From assembly GCA_016283755.1 (NCBI GenBank), contig JAEENO010000020.1, forward strand, positions 62,001 to 126,000: a stretch of DNA of 64,000 nt, in the 5' to 3' direction. This DNA is from Lachnospiraceae bacterium (GTDB lineage: Bacteria > Bacillota > Clostridia > Lachnospirales > Lachnospiraceae). Below are positions 24,581 through 33,495 of this stretch, one piece after another; position 1 is the stretch's first letter, and every line of letters starts with the position of its first letter. Below the pieces are notes generated by a model that ran no database searches, was not told where the DNA came from, and worked only from the letters and a program-made list of their open reading frames with translations. The position numbers were made by a program, and so were the translations under genes.

Positions 24581-25960
24581 TTATTTGTTTAAATATTCCA
24601 TAATGCCTCGGGCTGCCTTCTTACCTGCACCCATGGCAAGTATAACGGTTGCTGCTCCCGTTACAGCATCACCGCCTGCAAATACTGCAGTCTTCGTTGT
24701 CTGTCCGTTGTCTTCTTCTGCGATAATGCATCTTCTCTTATTAACATCAAGACCCTTGGTTGAATTTGCAATTAGAGGGTTAGGTGATGTTCCGAGCGAC
24801 ATGATAACCATATCTGCTTCAATTTCAAATTCGGAATTCGGAATCTCTATAGGCGATCTTCTTCCCGATTCATCAGGCTCGCCAAGTTCCATTCTGATAC
24901 ATCTTATACCCCTAACGAATCCGTTGTCATCAACAAGAATCTCTGTAGGGTTGGTAAGAAGATTGAATATGATTCCCTCTTCTTTTGCATGATGTACTTC
25001 TTCCTTTCTTGCAGGAAGCTCTTCTTCGGAACGTCTGTATACTATTGTGGTTTCAGCGCCAAGTCTTAATGCCGTTCTGGCAGCATCCATCGCAACGTTA
25101 CCGCCTCCGACAACTACCGCTTTCTTACCGCGCATTATAGGAGTCTTGTAATCCTTAAATGCCTTCATTAAGTTATTTCTTGTAAGATACTCGTTAGCTG
25201 AGAATACACCCTTGGCATTCTCGCCCGGAATACCCATGAACTTAGGAAGTCCGGCACCTGAACCGATAAATACAGCCTTAAATCCTTCCTTCTCCATAAG
25301 TTCATCAATAGTAATCGACTTACCGATAACTACGTCTGTTTCTATCTTAACTCCAAGTTCAAGGAGTTTTTCCACTTCCTTCTTAACGATTTTCTCCTTA
25401 GGAAGACGGAATTCAGGAATACCGTATACAAGTACTCCGCCTGCTTCATGTAAGGCTTCGAAGATTGTTACATCGTAGCCTGCCTTGATAAGGTCTCCCG
25501 CACAGGTAAGTCCGGAAGGACCTGAACCGATAACGGCTACCTTAATTCCGTTACTCTTAACCTTATCTCCGCTCTTGAAACCATGCTCCATTGCATAGTC
25601 TGCAACGAATCTCTCGAGTTTACCGATTGCAACCGGTTCGCCTTTAATACCTCTTATACACTTGCCTTCACACTGCGTCTCCTGCGGACATACTCTTCCG
25701 CATACTGCCGGAAGCGCAGAAGACTCGGAAATAATACGATATGCGCCTTCAAAATCGCGCATCTTTACTTTCTCAATAAATCCCGGAATATTAATGGATA
25801 CCGGGCATCCGCCTACACACATAGGGTTCTTGCAGTTTAAGCATCTTTCAGCTTCTTTTACTGCTTCTTCTTCATTATATCCCAGGCAAACTTCTTCGAA
25901 GTTCGTTGCTCTAACCTTAGGATCCTGCTCTCTTACAGGAACTCTTGTCATCCCATCCAT
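24581..25960 (-). CDS. nfnB: NADPH:ferredoxin transhydrogenase subunit B (NfnB; GltD-like)
   Basis: This 459-residue flavo-iron-sulfur subunit has an N-terminal cluster motif CLNCKNPMCVGGCP and a second set around CGRVCPQETQCEGKC. The FAD-binding VAVIGSGPSGLTCAGDL follows, and then the NADPH-binding VVGGGNVAMDAARTALRLG. Alone it would be annotated as a glutamate synthase small chain. The adjoining nfnA gene makes NfnAB more likely. That bifurcating complex couples NADH and reduced ferredoxin to NADP+. The start at 25960 follows the nfnA stop directly, with a weak GGTGAT site. Longer readings run into nfnA. Confidence 0.9.
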   Translation of the reverse strand: MDGMTRVPVREQDPKVRATNFEEVCLGYNEEEAVKEAERCLNCKNPMCVGGCPVSINIPGFIEKVKMRDFEGAYRIISESSALPAVCGRVCPQETQCEGKCIRGIKGEPVAIGKLERFVADYAMEHGFKSGDKVKSNGIKVAVIGSGPSGLTCAGDLIKAGYDVTIFEALHEAGGVLVYGIPEFRLPKEKIVKKEVEKLLELGVKIETDVVIGKSITIDELMEKEGFKAVFIGSGAGLPKFMGIPGENAKGVFSANEYLTRNNLMKAFKDYKTPIMRGKKAVVVGGGNVAMDAARTALRLGAETTIVYRRSEEELPARKEEVHHAKEEGIIFNLLTNPTEILVDDNGFVRGIRCIRMELGEPDESGRRSPIEIPNSEFEIEADMVIMSLGTSPNPLIANSTKGLDVNKRRCIIAEEDNGQTTKTAVFAGGDAVTGAATVILAMGAGKKAARGIMEYLNK

Positions 25961-25961
25961 A

Positions 25962-26843
25962 TTAATCACCATTGCACTGTCCGCATCCGCCGTGATGAGT
26001 ATCACCTTCACGAAGCTTAAGGAGTGCTCTTCCTTCTTCAGTTTTATATAAACTCTGTCTTGACATAGACTCATCGAAGTCCACAAGGTGACCGTCGAAT
26101 TCAGGACCGTCTACACATGCGAACTTAACCTTACCGTCAACGGTAAGACGGCAAGCACCGCACATTCCGGTACCGTCAACCATAATAGGGTTCATTGATA
26201 CTATAGTCGGAATATCGTACTTCTTGGTTGTAAGACATGTAAACTTCATCATGATAAGCGGACCGATTGCAACACATACATCATAATGCTTGCCTTCGGC
26301 AACGAGATCGTCAATAACCTTGGTTACCATACCGCTTCTTCCATAACTTCCGTCATCTGTAGTAATGTAAAGATTACCTGCAACCTTCTTCATCTCATCT
26401 TCAAGAATAAGAATATCCTTAGTCTTGGCACCTACGATAACATCGCAATCAATGCCGTGCTCATGAAGATACTTAACCTGCGGATATACAGGCGCTGTTC
26501 CTACACCGCCGGCAACAAAGAGTATCTTCTTGCCCCTTGTATTCTCGATATCTGTAATAAGTTCTGAAGGATTACCTAATGGGCCTACTACATCCGTAAA
26601 GGAATCGCCCTTTTCCATCTTAAGCATCTCTTCAGTAGATGCTCCGACAGCCTGAAATACAATTGTGACTGTCTCTTTTTCCCTATCATAATCACATATT
26701 GTAAGCGGTATTCTCTCTCCCTCTTCACCGTGTCTTACAATAAGGAACTGTCCCGGCAAACATGATGCCGCAACCCTCTTGGCTTTAACAACCATAAGGC
26801 AGATGTTTTGATTCAACATAGATTTTTCTATTATCTCAAACAT
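25962..26843 (-). CDS. nfnA: NADPH:ferredoxin transhydrogenase subunit A (NfnA)
   Basis: This 293-residue FAD/NAD-binding subunit is of the dihydroorotate dehydrogenase electron-transfer type. It shows a flavin-binding R-I-P-L-T-I-C-D-Y segment, the NAD-binding FVAGGVGTAPVYPQVKYL, and a [2Fe-2S] motif in GTGMCGACRLTV with a later CVDG. With NfnB it catalyses flavin-based electron bifurcation between NADH, reduced ferredoxin and NADP+. The C-terminus ends CGQCNGD. The start at 26843 has GGGAGG nine bases upstream. It is next to two CobW-type GTPases, and no functional link to them is evident. Confidence 0.9.
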   Translation of the reverse strand: MFEIIEKSMLNQNICLMVVKAKRVAASCLPGQFLIVRHGEEGERIPLTICDYDREKETVTIVFQAVGASTEEMLKMEKGDSFTDVVGPLGNPSELITDIENTRGKKILFVAGGVGTAPVYPQVKYLHEHGIDCDVIVGAKTKDILILEDEMKKVAGNLYITTDDGSYGRSGMVTKVIDDLVAEGKHYDVCVAIGPLIMMKFTCLTTKKYDIPTIVSMNPIMVDGTGMCGACRLTVDGKVKFACVDGPEFDGHLVDFDESMSRQSLYKTEEGRALLKLREGDTHHGGCGQCNGD

Positions 26844-26869
26844 TATGCCTATCCTCCCATTCAATTTGT

Positions 26870-27814
26870 CTAATTAAAATATACAAGCTCATCTTCAGGC
26901 TTCTCAGCCGGTGTGTACTCTGTTATATATAACACCGGTCCTTTGCCTTTATATTCGATGGCAAATTCATTCTTTATCTTCGCGGTTAAATTAATCCACG
27001 ATTTATGTGCAATCTCCTTGGATTTGTCAAATTTCGCTTTAAAACCGATAAACTGTACGTCTTCAATACAGCAGGTCATGGCAAAACGTCCCGGTACGAA
27101 CACACCCGGCTTCATCTTATCCGGATTATAGCAAAGCGCTAAGAACTTAACTGTCTTGCCGTCGTACTTCTTAGGGTTCTCCTGCGCATCCATAAACCAG
27201 ATAGCATAGTCCATATCGGAAATCTCAATTACGTCCTGATTAATATCAAAAGGTAACGGTTCCGGTGTCTCATCAATCGTGCCGTCCTTCTTCTCATATA
27301 CAATCTGTGCTCTTCTATTGTTGGTCTTAACGGCGGTTCTGAACTTAATCTTAGGAGTATTCTCATCGGAACGATTGAATATTACCACATCAGATAAGAA
27401 AAGTTGCTCCATCATCATGGCTCTCATGTTGGTAAGATAATTATTAAATGTCGTTGAATCTACCGTTGTAAGAGTCTGTACAAGTTCACATGTCTCAGGA
27501 AGCAATCCTTCATTAAAGGGAGCCACTTCCCATGTGCCGTTATACTCTATGAATATATTGTCCGGCTTATAATCCTTGATGCACTTATTGATGAATTCCG
27601 TATTGAAATTCTCTTTCTCTTCGCACATTACAAGGTCGGTATTCATCTTCTTAAGTTCATCCGTATCAAATTCCACATCACCATCTTCGCAGCAGATGAT
27701 TAAGTTCTTATTACCTACTCCGAATCCGTTCTCGATAAGGGTTTCCTTGATAAGAGATGTCTTACCGCTGTCCATAAAACCGGTAAAAAGATATACCGCA
27801 ATACTTTCCTGCAT
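26870..27814 (-). CDS. CobW-like GTPase fused to a DUF1980-like domain
   Basis: This is a 314-residue fusion. The N-terminal P-loop GTPase (about 1-200) of the CobW/COG0523 type has the Walker A GFMDSGKTSL and an NRSD that replaces the usual NKxD. The C-terminal domain (about 215-310) resembles DUF1980 of YcgQ-type proteins. Its motif PGRFAMTCCIEDVQFIGFK contains the paired cysteines. It lacks the CxCC motif of true CobW metallochaperones. Directly after a His-rich CobW gene (13-base gap) the likely theme is metal handling, probably zinc, but this is inference. I know YcgQ domains mostly in partnership with a permease, not fused to a GTPase. Confidence 0.75.
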   Translation of the reverse strand: MQESIAVYLFTGFMDSGKTSLIKETLIENGFGVGNKNLIICCEDGDVEFDTDELKKMNTDLVMCEEKENFNTEFINKCIKDYKPDNIFIEYNGTWEVAPFNEGLLPETCELVQTLTTVDSTTFNNYLTNMRAMMMEQLFLSDVVIFNRSDENTPKIKFRTAVKTNNRRAQIVYEKKDGTIDETPEPLPFDINQDVIEISDMDYAIWFMDAQENPKKYDGKTVKFLALCYNPDKMKPGVFVPGRFAMTCCIEDVQFIGFKAKFDKSKEIAHKSWINLTAKIKNEFAIEYKGKGPVLYITEYTPAEKPEDELVYFN

Positions 27815-27827
27815 ATCCTACCTCTTC

Positions 27828-28925
27828 TTACATTCCGAATAATTCTTTAATCTCTGCTTCGTTAACGGAAGTACCGATAACAACAAGACGTCCTGTATAA
27901 TCAGGTGCTCCGTCACGCATCTCGTAATCACCAGGTACCATATCGAAATAAATCCACTTTCCGTCTGTAGCAGGAATCATACCCTTCGCACGAAGGATTG
28001 TTGATTCATACTTCTCTGAATTAACAAGCGTATTAAGAGCTTTTTCAACTGTGCTTCTGTCAAACTTATGCGGAGTCTCGATTCCGATTGAAGTAAATAC
28101 TTCATCCGCATCATGATGATGGTGATGGTGATGTTCATGCTCCTCGTGGTCATGATCGTGATGGCAGCAATGACCGTGCTCATGCTCATGCTCTTCCTCA
28201 TGGTCATGGTCGTGGTAGCAACAATGCTCATGTTCGTGATCGTGCTCATCATGGTCATGATGATGATGCTCTTGTTCGTGAGCTTCATGCGCTTCATGTG
28301 CTTCCTTCATAAGATCAGCCATAAGATCGCTCTTCTTTTCTACCGCTGCAAGGATTGTATCACCCTTAAGCTCATCCCAAGGTGTTGTTATAATTGCCGC
28401 ATTAGGATTCTTCTCCTTCATGACTTTAACAACTTCCTCAAGCTTAGCGCTATCTACTTCCTGAGTTCTTGATAATACGATGGTTGTTGCAAACTCAACC
28501 TGGTTATTGAAGAACTCACCGAATGCCTTCATCTGCTTTAATGCCTTATTGGCATTAACAACTGTAACAAGCGCATTTAACTTAACAGGAACGCTCTTCT
28601 CAACATCAACAACAGATGCCATAACGTCTGAAAGCTTGCCTACACCAGATGGCTCAACAAGAATTCTGTCAGGATGGAATCTGTCACATACTTCACCGAG
28701 GCTCTTGGTAAAATCGCCTACAAGAGAGCAGCATATACATCCCGAATTCATCTCGGTTATCTCAATTCCGGAATCCTTTAAGAATCCGCCGTCTATTCCG
28801 ACTTCGCCGTATTCATTCTCGATAAGTACAACCTTCTCTCCTTTAAATACTTCCTCAAGGAGCTTCTTAATAAGAGTTGTCTTGCCTGCTCCAAGGAAAC
28901 CGGAGATAATATCAATCTTAGTCAT
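27828..28925 (-). CDS. His-rich CobW/COG0523 metal-chaperone GTPase
   Basis: This 365-residue cytoplasmic GTPase of the ZNG1/YeiR/CobW group shows Walker A GFLGAGKTTL, the metal-binding CICCS (consensus CxCC) at about residue 64, and the downstream E(P)SGVG. A histidine- and acid-rich stretch covers about residues 214-275 (dozens of His within 60 residues), which would store or bind metal ions, probably zinc. The CobW C-terminal domain (about 280-365) follows. The start is ATG 28925. A TTG three codons upstream is less likely. It leads directly into the CobW-DUF1980 fusion, so the two may act together. I found no Zur-type palindrome next to it. Confidence 0.9.
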   Translation of the reverse strand: MTKIDIISGFLGAGKTTLIKKLLEEVFKGEKVVLIENEYGEVGIDGGFLKDSGIEITEMNSGCICCSLVGDFTKSLGEVCDRFHPDRILVEPSGVGKLSDVMASVVDVEKSVPVKLNALVTVVNANKALKQMKAFGEFFNNQVEFATTIVLSRTQEVDSAKLEEVVKVMKEKNPNAAIITTPWDELKGDTILAAVEKKSDLMADLMKEAHEAHEAHEQEHHHHDHDEHDHEHEHCCYHDHDHEEEHEHEHGHCCHHDHDHEEHEHHHHHHHDADEVFTSIGIETPHKFDRSTVEKALNTLVNSEKYESTILRAKGMIPATDGKWIYFDMVPGDYEMRDGAPDYTGRLVVIGTSVNEAEIKELFGM

Positions 28926-28956
28926 TTTAATCAAACTTCCTTTCGTATACTATGTA

Positions 28957-30726
28957 TTACATTCTGTCAGGTGCTTCGAAACCAAGAAGATCAATCGCGG
29001 TCTCTAACACTTCTTTTGTAAGCTTAAGTAAAAGTATGTAACTTGCCTGTCTGTCAGGATCTTCTTCCGCCATAATATTGGTCTCATGATAGAAATGATT
29101 GAAGATATTGGCAAGCTCATAAATATAAGCACATACCTTATGAGGTGCGTATTCAGCTGCTGCGTTCTCAATCATAGCACCGAATCCCGCAAGTGCAAGC
29201 ATAAGGTCTTTCTCCGCCTTGGAACCCGGCGGAAGAATCACCTTGCCGTTAGCGCTTTTACCCGAAGATGCATACTTATTAAGAATCGACTTAATACGAA
29301 CTATCGAGTAAAGAAGGTAAGGACCTGTGTTGCCCTCAAATGATGTGAATCTGTCTATATCAAAAACGTAATCTTTCGTAGCCTGATTGGATAAGTCGCC
29401 GTATTTTAACGCTGCAAGACCGACTATCTTGGCATTCTTTCTTGCTTCCTCATCGTCATCGACAGGATGATTGTTCACGATCTTATTGTACATTTCGGTC
29501 TCAATATCTTTTAAAAGCTCGGACAGACGCATTACGCCGCCGTCTCTTGTCTTGAACGGCTTGCCGTCTTTACCGTTCATTGTACCGAATCCGATATGAA
29601 CAAGCTTCATATCATCCTTAACGTATCCCGCTTTTTTGACAACACGGAATACCTGCATAAAATGAAGCTCCTGTCGCTTATCTACAACATATATAATCTC
29701 GTCCGGATTCTGATCGTGCACACGCATCATAATTGTTCCGATATCTGTAGTTGCATAGAGCGCTGCACCGTCAGACTTTCTGATAAGGCACGGTGGCATC
29801 TCTCTCTTGTCAGTCTCTTCCGCAACGTCAACTACAAGCGCTCCGTCGCTTTCGTGAGCAATGTGTCTATCCTCAAGGTCCTTAATCATATCAGGAATAT
29901 AAGGCTGGGCATTGCTCTCACCAAGCCAGAGCTCGAAATCAACGTTAAGGTTGCCGTAGTTAATCTTAAGATCTGCGAATGAAAGCTTTAAGATATGGTC
30001 CAGTAAAGCTCTGTAAGCTCTGTTACCCTGTTGCATCTTGCTTGTAACTTCCATTGCTTCCTGATGATAATCCTCATGCTCCTTGGAATATGCGGATGCG
30101 AAAGGATACATTTCTTCAAGATCCGATAATGTAAACGGAGGCTCCGACGGATACTCTCCCGTATATGCGTCATCAAAATAGCAAAGATCAGGCTTTCTTC
30201 TTCTAAGCTCCGTAATAAGAAGACCTATCGGAAGTCCCCAATCTCCGATGTGAATATCACCGTATACCGTATTGCCTGTATATTTAAGAATTCTCTTAAT
30301 GCTCTCTCCGATAATTGCCGGACGCAAGTGTCCGATGTGGAGCGGCTTTGCTACGTTAGGTCCACCGTAATCAATAACGATTGTCTTAGGATTCTTATTC
30401 TCTTCAAGTCCGAACTTAGGCTCTTTAGCCATAAGATTGATTCTCTCGGCAAGGAACTTTTCCGAAAGGTCCATATTAAGGAATCCCGGCTTAACAGACT
30501 CTACCTTGGCAAAAACTTCGTTGCCGTTAAGCTTCTCTGCAATCTCATCGGCTATCATAAACGGAGCCTTATGTGCTTCCTTTGCACAAGCCATGGCGCC
30601 GTTACACTGATATTCGCAAAGGTCAGGTCTATTGGACACTGTTACCTTACCGAATGAACTGTCATAACCGCAATCGGCAAAAGCTTGTCCCACCACTGCC
30701 GATATCTCATCAAGTAATTTCTTCAT
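28957..30726 (-). CDS. argS: Arginine--tRNA ligase
   Basis: This 589-residue class I synthetase charges tRNA-Arg. The N-terminal ArgRS additional domain is followed by the signature PLHIGHLRPAIIGES (HIGH). The LKYGDLSNQATKDYVFDIDR and C-terminal anticodon-binding domain (about 470-589) are typical. The canonical KMSKS is absent and is replaced by FKTRDGG, which is common in ArgRS. It has no T-box leader in the 33-base gap to the dapF-like gene, so it is probably co-transcribed with it. Confidence 0.96.
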   Translation of the reverse strand: MKKLLDEISAVVGQAFADCGYDSSFGKVTVSNRPDLCEYQCNGAMACAKEAHKAPFMIADEIAEKLNGNEVFAKVESVKPGFLNMDLSEKFLAERINLMAKEPKFGLEENKNPKTIVIDYGGPNVAKPLHIGHLRPAIIGESIKRILKYTGNTVYGDIHIGDWGLPIGLLITELRRRKPDLCYFDDAYTGEYPSEPPFTLSDLEEMYPFASAYSKEHEDYHQEAMEVTSKMQQGNRAYRALLDHILKLSFADLKINYGNLNVDFELWLGESNAQPYIPDMIKDLEDRHIAHESDGALVVDVAEETDKREMPPCLIRKSDGAALYATTDIGTIMMRVHDQNPDEIIYVVDKRQELHFMQVFRVVKKAGYVKDDMKLVHIGFGTMNGKDGKPFKTRDGGVMRLSELLKDIETEMYNKIVNNHPVDDDEEARKNAKIVGLAALKYGDLSNQATKDYVFDIDRFTSFEGNTGPYLLYSIVRIKSILNKYASSGKSANGKVILPPGSKAEKDLMLALAGFGAMIENAAAEYAPHKVCAYIYELANIFNHFYHETNIMAEEDPDRQASYILLLKLTKEVLETAIDLLGFEAPDRM

Positions 30727-30759
30727 ATATCCTGTCTACTCCTTCTGACTTTCTTCACC

Positions 30760-31593
30760 CTACATAAAGAATGATTCATTAAGCATCATCATTCCGACCG
30801 AATCTACGGAACCCGTCATGATAATCTCGTCATCATCATTCATCTCGACACTAAGGTCTCCTCCCGGCTGACTTACGACTATCTTTCTATCGGTAAGTCC
30901 GAGTCTTGTCGTTACCGCAATAGCGGCGCACGCAGATGTACCGGACGCAAGCGTATAACCTGCACCTCTCTCATATACTTCAATCTCGACATGGTCGCGA
31001 CTTATTACATGGAGCATCATGAAATTGATTCTCTCCGGGAAATAATCGGCCGACTCAATCATCGGGCCCAATTCCATAACTTTATCATAATGAACCTCAT
31101 CGGTCATATATACGCAATGAGGGTTACCTACACTAAGACATGTAACCTCGTACAATGTACCGCCGAAATACATCGGCTCATTGATGACTTCACGCTCTTC
31201 TCCTATAACCGGAATCTTGGATGCGTGGAAGTCTGCCTTCCCCATCTTCGCTCTAACAAGCGTTGCATCATCGTTAAGAAACTCAACATACGTCTTGCCG
31301 CTTGCTGTGTAGAATTCAGCGCTTTTACCCGTAACATACCCTTCGTCGAATAAGTACTTGGCGAAAATTCTGATACCTGTACCGGAATTGGACGCTTCCG
31401 AACCATCCGGGTTATAACATTTAACAGATATCTTATCGCCTTCTCTTATAGGTCCGTACAGTATTCCGTCGGCGCCGATACCGAAATTACGCTTACAAAG
31501 CTTTCTGATATGGGCTTCCTGCAAGTTAACATCACACTTTTCAGGATCTATTACCAGGTAGTCATTGCCTAAACCGTGGTATTTCTTAATCAT
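30760..31593 (-). CDS. dapF: Diaminopimelate epimerase family protein with both catalytic Cys replaced by Ser
   Basis: This 277-residue protein matches DapF throughout. It begins MIKKYHGLGNDYLVID. NPDGSEASNSGTGIRIFAKY (residues 61-80) aligns with the usual NPDGSEAEMCGNGIRC, and ERGAGYTLASGTSACAA aligns with ERGAGETLACGTGACA. Both catalytic cysteines are therefore Ser (Ser70 and Ser217). The normal enzyme interconverts LL- and meso-diaminopimelate for wall and lysine synthesis. With two Ser the activity may be altered or directed at another amino acid, unless this lineage uses a distinct chemistry. The start at 31593 (ATG) fits family length. A TTG four codons upstream is possible. Confidence 0.85.
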   Translation of the reverse strand: MIKKYHGLGNDYLVIDPEKCDVNLQEAHIRKLCKRNFGIGADGILYGPIREGDKISVKCYNPDGSEASNSGTGIRIFAKYLFDEGYVTGKSAEFYTASGKTYVEFLNDDATLVRAKMGKADFHASKIPVIGEEREVINEPMYFGGTLYEVTCLSVGNPHCVYMTDEVHYDKVMELGPMIESADYFPERINFMMLHVISRDHVEIEVYERGAGYTLASGTSACAAIAVTTRLGLTDRKIVVSQPGGDLSVEMNDDDEIIMTGSVDSVGMMMLNESFFM

Positions 31594-31622
31594 AAATGAA
31601 TTCAACTTACCGCTACCCCCAT

Positions 31623-32144
31623 TTATTCTTTGTCAGCCGAGTTCTCATTAATAATACTCTGAAGTTCGTCCTTTCTCATGTTAAGGATCGCTTCTGCCTG
31701 TGCCTTGGTCTCATCGGAAACTTCGCCCTGTCCGTAAGTGCCGGAATAGGAACCCGTTGACGCATTGTAGTTAGGGTCTTTCTCGCCGGCGAGCTTTTCT
31801 TCCCATTCTTTCTTCTTGGCAAGCTCATCTTCTTCTGCTTCTCTTTGAAGTCTCCGGAATATCTCGTCTGCCTGTGCAAGAACATCCGGATCGATATCGG
31901 ATACATCAAGTGTAGGATCGACTATCTCAACACCCTCAGGAACATTGCTTCTTCCAAGATCATCGTCGGTTGCCGCAACATTATCGGAAGAAGCATCAGT
32001 CTCTCCCATAGCGGCCTTCCGCATAGCCTCTTCTTCTTCGACCGTAACGAAATGAACACGGTTTCTTTTAACAACCGTCTTCTTAAGATCGCTTTTAAAG
32101 TTCCTCATATCAATTGTATCGATAATAGGGGCTCTGTCTTTCAT
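31623..32144 (-). CDS. Acidic, probably disordered hypothetical protein
   Basis: This 173-residue cytoplasmic protein has no signal or membrane helix and no recognised domain. The N-terminus is basic (residues 16-28), and the rest is rich in Asp, Glu, Ala and Lys. A charged helix (about 92-125, EIFRRLQREAEEDELAKKKE) looks like a coiled coil. The middle is low-complexity (YNASTGSYSGTYGQG). It is the first gene of a transcription unit and has its own promoter (32178-32205). The ATG at 32144 has GGAGG seven bases before it. Lachnospiraceae may have homologues, but I cannot name one. Confidence 0.75.
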   Translation of the reverse strand: MKDRAPIIDTIDMRNFKSDLKKTVVKRNRVHFVTVEEEEAMRKAAMGETDASSDNVAATDDDLGRSNVPEGVEIVDPTLDVSDIDPDVLAQADEIFRRLQREAEEDELAKKKEWEEKLAGEKDPNYNASTGSYSGTYGQGEVSDETKAQAEAILNMRKDELQSIINENSADKE

Positions 32145-32177
32145 AGTCTGACCTCCAATAGGCATAGTTCTGATAAT

Positions 32178-32205
32178 ATTATACTACTACATGGTAAAAA
32201 AGCAA
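32178..32205 (-). promoter_or_regulatory. Sigma-A promoter of the dapF-argS-cobW-nfn unit
   Basis: On the minus strand TTGCTT (32200-32205), 16-base spacer, perfect TATAAT (32178-32183). It opens a same-strand series reaching to alaS, in which I see no strong intrinsic terminator. Confidence 0.65.
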
Positions 32206-32226
32206 AGTTTTAGAGACATTCTTTAA

Positions 32227-33432
32227 TTATAAAAGCGGCTTTAATGCACGGTCCAGAATACCCGTCATATAGGCAATCGCAACTCCGTAATTGGTCATCG
32301 GAATGTTCTTTGCCTTGGCAAGTTCCATTCTGTGCTCCATCTCTTTATCGTTAAGCATACATCCGCCACAGTGGATTATAAGCTTTGCTCCGTCTATCGA
32401 CTCATCAAAGTCCGTACCGCTTGTAAACTTGAATCTCGGCTCTATTCCGGTAAAACGTCTTATAAGATTTGGAAGCTTAACCGTTCCGATATCTCCGCAC
32501 TGTCTGTGATGCGTACATCCCTCCGATATAACAACGGTATCCGTTACGGATAAGTCCTTAATCTTTTTTACGGATTCAGACAGATAAAGGATGTCATAAT
32601 TAAGTCTCGCAAGAAGAATTGAAAATGAAGTCAACGGAATATTACTCGGCACTATCTTATCTACACTCGCGAATGCCTGACTATCTGTTACAACAAGTGC
32701 CGGCGGATTCTTCAATGCACGAAGTGCTGCCTCGAGTTCATTAACCTGAACAACCATTGTAATTCCGTCAAAATGAAGTACATCCCTTATTGCCTGCTGC
32801 TGCGGAAGAATCATTCTTCCCTTAGGTGCGGATTCATCTATAGGAGTTACAAGTATGATAACATCGTCCTTCTTAACGAGATTATCAAGCATATGATTTT
32901 CCTTAATTTTTCCCTTCATTAAGGTTCCGAGATACTCTCTTAATTCATTGATGTTCTCTTTATTCCTTGCGCTGACATAGAATACATGGCCTTTTATTGC
33001 AGGGTCATTATCAAAACGTCTCTTATCGATATCCTTCATCTTGTCAATCTTATTAACGACTATGACGTAAGGAACTTTTCTCTCATTAAGCTCCATAATA
33101 ATTGCAAGCTCGGATTTTCCCATAATAGATGTTCCGTCAACTACAATTAACGCAAGGTCGGTACTTCTTAATACTTCAAAAGCTCTGACAATTCTTTCCT
33201 TGCCGAGCACCGTTTTATCATCAAGACCCGGTGTATCTGTAATTACAACAGGACCTAAAGGAAGTATCTCCATAGACTTATGTACCGGGTCTGTTGTTGT
33301 ACCCGGTAAATCAGCGACTATCGATATTCTCTGACCGGTAAGCGCATTAATAAGTGATGACTTACCCGCATTGGTATGTCCGAAGATTCCTATATGTATT
33401 CTTTCCGAACGTGGCGTATCTGTTAATCCCAT
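32227..33432 (-). CDS. hydF: [FeFe]-hydrogenase maturation GTPase HydF
   Basis: This 401-residue scaffold protein carries the di-iron precursor during maturation of [FeFe]-hydrogenase. The N-terminal G domain shows GHTNAGKSSL (P-loop), DTPGLDD (G3) and VNKID (G4). A dimerisation domain follows. The C-terminal cluster-binding domain contains CTHHRQCGDIG with a distal HCGGCM, which matches the HydF consensus of a CxHHxxC-type and HCxxC motif. HydE and HydG are elsewhere. Two ATGs are in tandem. The second (33432) has the better ribosome binding site spacing. Confidence 0.95.
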   Translation of the reverse strand: MGLTDTPRSERIHIGIFGHTNAGKSSLINALTGQRISIVADLPGTTTDPVHKSMEILPLGPVVITDTPGLDDKTVLGKERIVRAFEVLRSTDLALIVVDGTSIMGKSELAIIMELNERKVPYVIVVNKIDKMKDIDKRRFDNDPAIKGHVFYVSARNKENINELREYLGTLMKGKIKENHMLDNLVKKDDVIILVTPIDESAPKGRMILPQQQAIRDVLHFDGITMVVQVNELEAALRALKNPPALVVTDSQAFASVDKIVPSNIPLTSFSILLARLNYDILYLSESVKKIKDLSVTDTVVISEGCTHHRQCGDIGTVKLPNLIRRFTGIEPRFKFTSGTDFDESIDGAKLIIHCGGCMLNDKEMEHRMELAKAKNIPMTNYGVAIAYMTGILDRALKPLL

Positions 33433-33455
33433 CATATCCTCCTTGGTATTATAAA

Positions 33456-33482
33456 GGGCGCACCACCTTGGTGATACGCCCC
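33456..33482 (-). terminator. Probable terminator between ftsZ and hydF
   Basis: The stem GGGCG...CGCCC, with an inner CACC/GGTG and two wobble pairs, is followed on the minus strand by TTTATAAT. It lies about 14 bases after the ftsZ stop and 23 bases before the hydF start, so the signal may be partial and permit read-through. Confidence 0.55.
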
Positions 33483-33495
33483 CTTGTTATACTTA

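Noticed and set aside
24581..25960. Annotation as glutamate synthase small chain (gltD)
   Set aside because: There is no large chain nearby, and the adjoining gene is an NfnA-type FAD/[2Fe-2S] subunit. The NfnAB pair is the better reading.
28113..28472. Met/Val-rich plus-strand frame opposite the His-rich CobW gene
   Set aside because: Its composition is the complement of the histidine codon block (CAT/CAC) in the minus-strand gene. There is no ribosome binding site.
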